From: Thermococcus sp.
GTDB lineage: Archaea; Methanobacteriota_B; Thermococci; Thermococcales; Thermococcaceae
DNA length: 8,045 bases
Direction of reading: 5' to 3'
Assembly (NCBI GenBank): GCA_015522395.1
Contig: WAMH01000070.1
Coordinates: 1 to 8,045, forward strand
How positions within the stretch are numbered: the first letter of the stretch is position 1; every line of letters starts with the position of its first letter. Made by a program: the position numbers and the translations under genes. This document shows, in pieces, positions 1 to 5,693 of this stretch. Under the pieces are notes generated by a model, which saw nothing but the letters and a program-made list of their open reading frames with translations, did no database searches and was not told where the DNA came from.

Positions 1-465
1 GCGGAGACCGAAGTAGAGTGAGAAGGAGAAGAAGACGAGGCCAAGGTTCTCCGGTATGTACAGGCTCGTGCGGTAGATGAAGTTGGGGGCGAAGGCAAGG
101 AGGGCGGTCGCGAGGAGCGCCTTCCTATCGTCCTCCGTGAGCTCCTTGAATGCTAGGTAGAAGCCAAAGACCGCTATGGTGCCGTAGATAGGTGGCAGGA
201 CGAAGAACACGTAGTTCGAGGGGAAGAGCCTGTAAACCAGGGCACCGATTATGTGAAAGAGGGGGGGATAGCTGTAGGCCTTGAGACCGAGGAGTGAGGG
301 CAGATCCCTCGGTATAACACCGAACCCCTCGTGAACCAGCCTGAGCGTCAGGTCCCTGTGGAGGTATTCGTCGTAGGTAGCCAGCAGAAGGTTCCTGTGC
401 GGGATAAGACGGACTAGGAAGGACAACACAAGAATCGAGGGCAGGTAAAGGCGTTCCTTTTTCAT
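1..465 (-). CDS. GT-C-type glycosyltransferase-like membrane protein (N-terminal part)
   Basis: Reading the minus strand from ATG at 465 gives 155 codons without a stop, so the gene continues past the left edge. The product has a short basic N-terminus, a first hydrophobic segment (about residues 8-21), an acidic loop with D32, E33 and H36 in the motif YDEYLHRD, then SYPPLFH (65-71) and further membrane segments (about 69-80, 86-106, 117-130, 138-154). An acidic motif in the first external loop followed by a YPP motif is the usual pattern of GT-C enzymes (STT3/AglB oligosaccharyltransferases and PMT/GT39-like transferases), which use dolichyl-linked sugars on the outer membrane face. The family is inferred from topology and motifs only; the C-terminal part that would show WWDYG (STT3) is absent. 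An in-frame TGA lies shortly upstream, so ATG 465 is the natural start; GTG two codons earlier is the only alternative. Donor and acceptor cannot be told. Confidence 0.75.
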   Translation of the reverse strand, partial: MKKERLYLPSILVLSFLVRLIPHRNLLLATYDEYLHRDLTLRLVHEGFGVIPRDLPSLLGLKAYSYPPLFHIIGALVYRLFPSNYVFFVLPPIYGTIAVFGFYLAFKELTEDDRKALLATALLAFAPNFIYRTSLYIPENLGLVFFSFSLYFGLR

Positions 466-471
466 AACGGG

Positions 472-479
472 CACCCCTC
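472..479 (-). promoter_or_regulatory. Ribosome binding site of the GT-C-like gene
   Basis: On the minus strand GAGGGGTG ends six bases before ATG 465. This purine-rich stretch partly matches the archaeal anti-Shine-Dalgarno sequence and supports ATG over the in-frame GTG, which overlaps the motif. Confidence 0.5.
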
Positions 480-481
480 AA

Positions 482-490
482 GTTTTTAAG
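482..490 (+). promoter_or_regulatory. TATA box of the Wzy-like gene
   Basis: GTTTTTAAG is centred 34 bases before the GTG start at 520. The same element occurs before the three right-hand genes at 33-37 bases from their starts, which supports it as a promoter. Predicted transcription starts at about 510-513, at the ribosome binding site. Confidence 0.55.
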
Positions 491-507
491 GGTTCCATCC
501 AACCGCC

Positions 508-516
508 GGTGGTGAT
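508..516 (+). promoter_or_regulatory. Ribosome binding site that fixes the GTG start at 520
   Basis: GGTGGTGAT followed by three A bases precedes GTG 520. GGTGAT is the part of the consensus AGGAGGTGATCC nearest the start codon, and the tight spacing matches the other genes here. It decides for GTG 520 over later in-frame ATG codons such as the one at 661. Confidence 0.65.
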
Positions 517-519
517 AAA

Positions 520-1614
520 GTGAGGGGGTTAAAAATATTTGGCCTCTCCTACTTCTCCTACCTTCTAATCGCCCTCTACGCCAACTACTTCAACCCCCAG
601 CTGAGAGATATTCTATACTCTAGGGGCTTCGTGCCCTCCTACCTAGTCTGGGGAACGGCGATGGCCCTGCTCTTTTTCGCGGTCTTCGCTCTGGGATACC
701 TCTCGGACCTTCCCCTGCCCCCGATGTTCATCGCGGCTGTGGCACTGGTGGTTTCGCTCTACGACTTCCCGCCCGCGTTTCTGGTCGTGTGCCTCCTCCT
801 GCTGGCGTATAAGCTCGACCTCGACCCCTTGAGGAGGTTCTCGAGCGTCGCCATTGCCCTCTCCTTGGCCATACCTCCAATCCTCTACGTGCTGAATGGA
901 GTTCCGCTCTTGGATCCTTCCCTGCGCTATGAGCTCGTTGGGCCGCTGGTTCTTCTGGCCCTGCTTGGAGCCCTGGGCATGTCCTACTCCCAGCTCCCTC
1001 TAATGTGGAAAACTGTCCTCCTTGGAGCCTACACAGTGGTTCTTCTGCTGGGGTCTTTCAGGTCTCTCGTGGCACTGATTTACATCGTGTACCTCCTCGA
1101 TGTTTACTTCACGGATATCAATCCTCTCCGGCATAAAACCGCCATAGCGGGTGTGCTAGCGGCGCTTTTCTTGATCGTCCTGTGGATGAGCGGGGGAATC
1201 AATGTGTTGCTGATACGTGTTGGCTTCACGTTTCTGGTTTTCCACAACTTGGTGCGGCTCGCCCTGCCCTTTGGGCTTTTTCATGGAATGCTTTTATTCA
1301 GCGACAACCCGAGATATCTGGTGGGTCAGCTCTTTGGAACAACGACCCACTACACCTATTTCTTCTTCGGGCAGGCGGTGGCAGACTTTGGAATCTTGGG
1401 CATTATCGAGGCCTTCTTCCTAGGGATCCTGCTGAGACGCTCGGAGGACTCCCTAGATTCCATGACGCTCGCTCTCTCGGTCATGGTGTACGCCCTCGAC
1501 TCCGGGATCGACGCCATGCTACTCCTCTTCATACTGGCGGCGGTTCTCTTCAGCAAGCCAAAAGCGGGAACTCAAGAGGACATCGGTGAACCGGAGAACG
1601 GTACAGTGTCATAA
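520..1614 (+). CDS. Polytopic membrane protein, Wzy-like oligosaccharide repeat unit polymerase candidate
   Basis: A 364-residue, very hydrophobic protein with about 10-12 membrane segments (for example 7-23, 39-60, 68-98, 108-125, 136-153, 163-195, 206-223, 280-305, 313-345) and a short hydrophilic C-terminal tail (346-364). GSFRS (178-182) at a membrane edge, RVGFT (233-237), an FHG motif (254-256) and a glycine-rich late segment (FGQAVADFGILG, 283-294) resemble archaeal and bacterial oligosaccharide repeat unit polymerases. In Wzy enzymes loop arginines are functionally important; R181 and R233 are the candidates here. If the call is right, it would join lipid-linked glycan units outside the membrane. 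The assignment rests on topology and recalled motif style, so an unknown membrane protein or flippase-like transporter remains possible. It is divergent from the GT-C-like gene, which supports a surface-glycan role. I see no oligo-T terminator after it, so readthrough into the protease gene is possible. Confidence 0.7.
   Translation: MRGLKIFGLSYFSYLLIALYANYFNPQLRDILYSRGFVPSYLVWGTAMALLFFAVFALGYLSDLPLPPMFIAAVALVVSLYDFPPAFLVVCLLLLAYKLDLDPLRRFSSVAIALSLAIPPILYVLNGVPLLDPSLRYELVGPLVLLALLGALGMSYSQLPLMWKTVLLGAYTVVLLLGSFRSLVALIYIVYLLDVYFTDINPLRHKTAIAGVLAALFLIVLWMSGGINVLLIRVGFTFLVFHNLVRLALPFGLFHGMLLFSDNPRYLVGQLFGTTTHYTYFFFGQAVADFGILGIIEAFFLGILLRRSEDSLDSMTLALSVMVYALDSGIDAMLLLFILAAVLFSKPKAGTQEDIGEPENGTVS
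529..540 (-). promoter_or_regulatory. Candidate TATA box for the GT-C-like gene, inside the divergent gene
   Basis: Read on the minus strand this is AAATATTTTTAA, the best TATA-like stretch upstream of ATG 465. Transcription would start near 512-515 and give a leader of about 45-50 bases. It lies in codons 4-7 of the plus-strand gene, so the divergent transcripts would overlap. The nearer minus-strand CTTAAAAAC (482-490) would start transcription inside the gene and fits less well. CTTTATCA at 514-521 is a second candidate. Confidence 0.3.
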
Positions 1615-1719
1615 AGCACCCTGGAGTGTCACCGGAAAGGGGTGAGGGCTGGTTCAAGCTCCGAAGTGTCGAAATATTTATATTTATCGAAACGCACAAT
1701 GCCGTGAAGTGTCATACAG
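1605..1719 (+). repeat. Repeated AGTGTC motifs around the protease promoter
   Basis: AGTGTC occurs at 1605-1610, 1625-1630, 1665-1670 and 1708-1713, all in the same orientation. Two copies extend to GAAGTGTC (1663-1670 and 1706-1713) and bracket the TATA box. The outer copies extend to a 12-base repeat with one mismatch: AGTGTCATAAAG at 1605 and AGTGTCATACAG at 1708. The first copy spans the stop codon of the preceding gene. The start-to-start spacings are 20, 40 and 43 bases. This could be an operator array; the regulator is unknown. Confidence 0.45.
1677..1686 (+). promoter_or_regulatory. TATA box of the secreted protease gene
   Basis: TTTATATTTA lies within an A/T run flanked on both sides by TCGA (1669-1672 and 1687-1690). 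It is about 50 bases before ATG 1731, so the predicted start is near 1705 and the leader about 25 bases. That is longer than at the other genes here, and the box is closer to the strong archaeal consensus, which suggests high or separately regulated expression. Confidence 0.6.
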
Positions 1720-1725
1720 GAGGTG
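1718..1725 (+). promoter_or_regulatory. Strong ribosome binding site of the protease gene
   Basis: AGGAGGTG is a full match to the core archaeal Shine-Dalgarno sequence, five bases before ATG 1731. It is stronger than the GGTGAT-type sites of the neighbouring genes and fixes the start just before a good signal peptide. Confidence 0.75.
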
Positions 1726-1730
1726 TTTGA

Positions 1731-4700
1731 ATGAATAGGAAGGCACTGAGCCTTGTGGTCGCGGTAGTGATGTTGATATCAGTGGTCTCAGTGGGCGCCT
1801 CCCTCGCTTCCGCAACGGGGGTCCCCGGCGCCAAGTCAGCCACCAAGATCACTCTTCCGCCAAAGACAGAAAACGATATGATGCCTTTTATGATCCACAA
1901 GACCGGGGCGTTAAAGGCACCCCTGCAGGAATACGAACAGGTAGTGGGCTTCCACTTCAATCCAATGACGGAGAGTGCGTTTAAAGAGGCTCTCAAAAAC
2001 GCACCCTTCAACCCGATAAGCGCCAGCATTCTTCTTCCCAACGGGACCTCAAACGTTCCCTCAAACCTGCCCACGGGGGTTTTCAACAGCCTCTACCTCC
2101 CGCCCGTCGGGAACCAGGGCTACGTCGGCTCGTGCAACGCCTGGAGCTCAACGTACTACGTCTGGACCTACATGATTAACTGGTGGAGGAACAACCCGCA
2201 CCCCCACACCGCCAGTGACATTATGAACCCAACCTTCACGTACAACCTCATCAACGGTGGAGGGGACTGGGGAAGCCTGCCTTGGGATGCGATGAACCTC
2301 ATATCCACCATAGGTGCGGTTCCGCTCAAGGACTTCCCGCTCTACGTTCTTGGACCCTACGGTGACCCCTCAGACTACGCGTGGGTCTGGCCTAACCTCA
2401 CACAGTGGGAGGAGGCCCCGCACAACAGCGGTACAAGCGCCATGTACTGGTGGCAGTACTATGAACCTGGTGTCCCAGAGCTCTACCAGATGCCCGGGCA
2501 GTGGTACTACCTGGACTTCACCAACGCCACCCAGTGGAACTACACCAAGGCGCTCCTCGCCAAGGGTTACGTCTTCCAGACAACGATAAACGTCCTTCCG
2601 AGTTTCGAGTTCCTCGGGCAACCAGGCCAGTTCTTAGGTTACCTGGAGTTCTACGCCCAGTACGCGAACGAGTACGGGCAGGAGTACTGGACCAACGGCT
2701 CGTATGCTTCGTGGACCGTAGAGGACCTCATAGACTATGCACAAAGGTACTACAACATTTGGGCATCCGCCACGGCAAGCGATACTGAAACACTCCTGCA
2801 GGAGATTGAGGAGGGCAACATGTCCGTTGCGCTGATGAAGGACGTCCTTCAGAACAAGCTCGGGATTGACCTCAACGAGCCGGTTTACCTTGCGGCGGGA
2901 CAGCTTGAAGCTGCCGTCAACGCCAGCTTTATCAACAACCAGAGCTGGATAAACAACGCCACGTTCTACCTCTCGGCCTACTCAATAAACGGGGAGAAGT
3001 GGTTCCTGAATAACGGCTTTGACACCCTGTTCACCCTCGCGAACCTTGAGTGGATGATACACTATGTTCCCCTTGGCAAATACCTCCAGAGTAGAGCACC
3101 CTACCTGAACTTCAACAACTATTACCAAGCTTGGCAGGGCGGGCACGCCGTCACGGTGGTCGGCTACAACGACACGGTCACGACCCCCGACGGACAGGGA
3201 GCTCTCATAATGGTCAACTCGTGGGGAACCGACTGGGGATACAACGGCTACTGGCTGTTCTCATACGATGCCATCAGGAGCGCCGGGGAGTACTTCAACA
3301 CCACTGTGGACGGCATATTGCCTGTGGAATACCAGATTGAATGGCCGTCATCCTGGGGCGGAAGTGCAGGATTCGTCTATGTTCCGAAGGCCGCCAACTA
3401 CACCCCTGATCTTATGGCAGTCGTTGGCATAAAGCACCCCGTCAGGGGAGAGGTCGTTGACGGGGTTGTTGGAGAGAACCAGAGCATCCTCGCGGGCATT
3501 CCAGTAGGAGTTGTGGTGGGTAACAACACATGGGAGCACAACTTCCTCGACTTCTGGAGCGACTACATGTGGAGTGACATAACCAACAAGACGACCGCAG
3601 CGGACCTTCCGCAGGACCACCCGTTCCCAGACAGCCCGATGGCGTTTGACATCAGCAATGCCATCTGGAACGTAACGTACTACATATACTCCCACCCCAA
3701 CATCACCCCATACTACGCCACGTTCTTCGTTGCCCCGCATGACCTCCTAAAGGACAACATAACCGGCTACGTTTACAATTTCACAATACTCCTCCAGACA
3801 CCTTGGGGCAAGTACCCGATAGCCGCCAACACCAGCAAAGTCACCATCCCGGACGGTGGGAATACCGTCGTTGTCGCTACCGTTCCAATAGCGAACTATG
3901 GTCCGCTCTCACTGCCGAACAACTCCTCCATCAATTTCGGAGAGTTCAAAGTTGATGTGGCCAGCATAGTACCACTTGAGGCAGCGTACGTCTACATCGA
4001 TGGAAAAGAGTACCAGCTAACCCCCGAGGAAGGAGGCTTCTACTACTACGGCACCGCGATCGATCAGGCCCTCCAGCTTCCGGCCGGGACCTACAACTAC
4101 ACCGTGGTGGTCGTCTATCCGAACGGTAAGGAAGTTGCACTGCCCCAGCGGACAGTTACCATCAAAGAGCCCATAGTTTACGTCCTCTCACCGAAGCCAG
4201 AGGTGTACAACGAGAGCCAGGTTAAGGTCGAAGTTAAGGTCATCGACGTCCTCAACATGAGCAGTGTAACTGCAGTCGTCGGGAACAGCACGTACAACCT
4301 ATCGTACAATGCAACGCTCGGCCTCTACACCGGGGTACTCAACATGACCAACGGTTCCTACACCCTCAAAGTTATCGCCACAGACACCGCCAACAACACC
4401 GGTATGGCAGAGGTGTACTTCCTCGTTCACACCAACGCAAAGGTCGTAACGGTTCCCTCCAACAGCGGCAACAACGTCACGGTTGGCATCCTCGGTGAAA
4501 TTTCCAACTTCACCACAGAGAACAATATGATAATCGCCGATGTTCCCACGGAGAGGGGCATCGTAGAGGTAAAAGTTCCTCTGGTTAACAACATACCCTC
4601 AGCAGTCATCAATGCAGAGGGTGTTAAAGAGGTTGCAGATGGGAACATCAACATGAGCCTCGCAGCATACTGGAATTCAACAATCACCAGCACCAAGACC

Positions 4701-5279
4701 ACAACCGAAAAAGTCAGGCACGAAGGAAACAAAGAACTATACTCCGTTACCCTAAAGGCGGATGTCAAGATCGGTGAACACGGAGTCGCCGTGCTTGCCA
4801 TAGGAAACATAAATGTCACAGATATATACGTCTGGAAGAACGGCCAGAAGGTACAACTCACGACGAACGAGAGCAACCCGCTGGGATACTACTACGAATC
4901 AAACGGTGTTGTCTTTGTCGTCCTCAAAGAAGACCCGACAGTAGAAGTTGATGGATACGTCTGGAAGACAGTAAAACCAATGGTCACCGTCAACTTCGCG
5001 GCTCTCAACTATCTCTACTACCACTGGTACAACACCGAGCTCGAGCAGTTCAACGCGCTCTATCAGAAGGCCCTTGAAGCGGGAGTCAACGAGACCATAC
5101 TCCAGCAGGCCAAAGAATACAACGAGACCGCACTCGAGAACTACCAGAAAGCCCTGTACATAGCAGGAGGCAACATCTTCCGCAACCTCGGTGACTTCAG
5201 GCTGTTCGCACCCCTTAGGAAGGCGTACCTGACGGAGATGTCCGCGGTGGAGTTGCTCAAGAAGGCCCTCAAGGAGTGA
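1731..5279 (+). CDS. Secreted papain-family (C1A) cysteine protease with beta-sandwich and helical C-terminal domains
   Basis: An 1182-residue protein. Residues 1-28 form a signal peptide (basic start, hydrophobic core, ASA before a likely cut at 28/29), and 29 to about 120 may be a propeptide. The papain signature follows: Q129 (GNQG), C135 (GSCNAWS), H472 (GGHAVTVVGY) and N496 (NSWG), giving the oxyanion Gln and the Cys-His-Asn triad. Gln to Cys is six residues, as in papain. Cys to His spans 337 residues against 134 in papain, so about 200 residues are inserted, rich in Trp and Tyr. Residues about 540-740 look beta-rich (lectin-like or similar), 743-812 and 813-905 look Ig-like, 906-1080 is another beta region, and 1090-1182 is an amphipathic helical tail. 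C135 is the only cysteine. I count about 39 N-X-S/T sequons, so heavy glycosylation is likely. No C-terminal membrane anchor is visible; release or S-layer association is inferred. Protease class is confident, substrate unknown. Confidence 0.88.
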   Translation: MNRKALSLVVAVVMLISVVSVGASLASATGVPGAKSATKITLPPKTENDMMPFMIHKTGALKAPLQEYEQVVGFHFNPMTESAFKEALKNAPFNPISASILLPNGTSNVPSNLPTGVFNSLYLPPVGNQGYVGSCNAWSSTYYVWTYMINWWRNNPHPHTASDIMNPTFTYNLINGGGDWGSLPWDAMNLISTIGAVPLKDFPLYVLGPYGDPSDYAWVWPNLTQWEEAPHNSGTSAMYWWQYYEPGVPELYQMPGQWYYLDFTNATQWNYTKALLAKGYVFQTTINVLPSFEFLGQPGQFLGYLEFYAQYANEYGQEYWTNGSYASWTVEDLIDYAQRYYNIWASATASDTETLLQEIEEGNMSVALMKDVLQNKLGIDLNEPVYLAAGQLEAAVNASFINNQSWINNATFYLSAYSINGEKWFLNNGFDTLFTLANLEWMIHYVPLGKYLQSRAPYLNFNNYYQAWQGGHAVTVVGYNDTVTTPDGQGALIMVNSWGTDWGYNGYWLFSYDAIRSAGEYFNTTVDGILPVEYQIEWPSSWGGSAGFVYVPKAANYTPDLMAVVGIKHPVRGEVVDGVVGENQSILAGIPVGVVVGNNTWEHNFLDFWSDYMWSDITNKTTAADLPQDHPFPDSPMAFDISNAIWNVTYYIYSHPNITPYYATFFVAPHDLLKDNITGYVYNFTILLQTPWGKYPIAANTSKVTIPDGGNTVVVATVPIANYGPLSLPNNSSINFGEFKVDVASIVPLEAAYVYIDGKEYQLTPEEGGFYYYGTAIDQALQLPAGTYNYTVVVVYPNGKEVALPQRTVTIKEPIVYVLSPKPEVYNESQVKVEVKVIDVLNMSSVTAVVGNSTYNLSYNATLGLYTGVLNMTNGSYTLKVIATDTANNTGMAEVYFLVHTNAKVVTVPSNSGNNVTVGILGEISNFTTENNMIIADVPTERGIVEVKVPLVNNIPSAVINAEGVKEVADGNINMSLAAYWNSTITSTKTTTEKVRHEGNKELYSVTLKADVKIGEHGVAVLAIGNINVTDIYVWKNGQKVQLTTNESNPLGYYYESNGVVFVVLKEDPTVEVDGYVWKTVKPMVTVNFAALNYLYYHWYNTELEQFNALYQKALEAGVNETILQQAKEYNETALENYQKALYIAGGNIFRNLGDFRLFAPLRKAYLTEMSAVELLKKALKE

Positions 5280-5297
5280 GGGCCTCAAACTTCACCC

Positions 5298-5307
5298 TTT
5301 TTGTTTT
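5298..5307 (+). terminator. Oligo-T terminator after the protease gene
   Basis: TTTTTGTTTT begins 18 bases after the TGA stop. Archaeal RNA polymerase terminates at runs of T in the non-template strand without needing a hairpin. I see no strong stem before it. It should separate the protease transcript from the DUF424 gene. Confidence 0.6.
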
Positions 5308-5315
5308 CCGGCAAG

Positions 5316-5324
5316 ATTTTTAAG
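5316..5324 (+). promoter_or_regulatory. TATA box of the DUF424 gene
   Basis: ATTTTTAAG is centred 33 bases before GTG 5353. It is almost identical to the elements at 482, 5655 and 6894. Predicted transcription starts within a few bases of the ribosome binding site, giving a leader of roughly 10 bases. Confidence 0.55.
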
Positions 5325-5343
5325 ATGCAATCCCATTCTCCAC

Positions 5344-5349
5344 GGTGAT
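5344..5349 (+). promoter_or_regulatory. Ribosome binding site that fixes the GTG start at 5353
   Basis: GGTGAT ends three bases before GTG 5353. The next in-frame ATG is deep inside the conserved part of the protein, so GTG is the start. Confidence 0.65.
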
Positions 5350-5352
5350 ACC

Positions 5353-5652
5353 GTGATTTACGTTAAAATCTACCGCGTTCAGGGAGAGGTTCTTTTAGCG
5401 GCATGCGACGAGGAGCTGCTTGGAAAAACCTTCCGTGAGGGCGAACTGAAGCTTGAGGTAAAAGAGCGCTTCTACAAAGGTGAACTTATGGAAGAGAATG
5501 CACTCGAAAACCTCCTGGAAGAGGCCACCATAGCCAACCTCACCGGGGAGCGCTGCGTCTCGAAGGCCATTGAACTTGGCTACGTTGATGAGAACAGGGT
5601 GCTCTACATAGAGGGAGTTCCCCACGCCCAGATGGCTAGACTGTTTCTCTGA
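5353..5652 (+). CDS. DUF424 family protein
   Basis: A 99-residue soluble protein that I recognise as the archaeal DUF424 family. Conserved stretches are CDEELLGKTFREG (18-30), FYKG (40-43), a helix around 48-60, ANLTGE (61-66) and GVPHAQ (88-93) near the C-terminus. Length is normal for the family. There is no signal peptide or membrane segment, so it should be cytosolic. Cysteines C18 and C68 are not arranged as a metal site. No function is established that I can state. It lies 41 bp upstream of the NMD3 gene, and from memory DUF424 genes are often found near translation-related genes, so a link to ribosome or translation is an inference from neighbourhood. Although the two genes are close, NMD3 has its own promoter element. 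Confidence 0.85.
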   Translation: MIYVKIYRVQGEVLLAACDEELLGKTFREGELKLEVKERFYKGELMEENALENLLEEATIANLTGERCVSKAIELGYVDENRVLYIEGVPHAQMARLFL

Positions 5653-5654
5653 AG

Positions 5655-5663
5655 GTTTTTAAG
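5655..5663 (+). promoter_or_regulatory. TATA box of the NMD3 gene
   Basis: GTTTTTAAG starts three bases after the DUF424 stop codon and is centred 35 bases before ATG 5694. Its T run could also help end the DUF424 transcript. It is identical to the element at 482-490. Confidence 0.55.
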
Positions 5664-5684
5664 CTTCCACCCAATTCTTCCTCC

Positions 5685-5690
5685 GGTGAG
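5685..5690 (+). promoter_or_regulatory. Ribosome binding site of the NMD3 gene
   Basis: GGTGAG ends three bases before ATG 5694, with the same tight spacing as in the upstream gene. It places the start five codons before the first zinc-binding cysteine. Confidence 0.6.
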
Positions 5691-5693
5691 AGC

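Noticed and set aside
125..502. 125-codon minus-strand frame over the left-edge gene
   Set aside because: It overlaps in another frame the GT-C-like frame starting at 465, which has a ribosome binding site, membrane segments and conserved motifs. This one is Pro/Ser/Arg-rich and looks non-coding.
1642..1707. Short 21-codon frame (GTG start) in the gap before the protease gene
   Set aside because: It runs through the TATA box and no ribosome binding site at proper spacing precedes it. Chance frame.
3526..3535. Candidate internal start or frameshift in the protease gene
   Set aside because: The reading frame is continuous from 1731 to 5279, and catalytic residues, sequons and domain order are consistent throughout.
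4427..4876. 149-codon minus-strand frame within the protease gene
   Set aside because: Shadow of the continuous protease frame, with a composition that mirrors the Asn/Thr/Val-rich sense codons.
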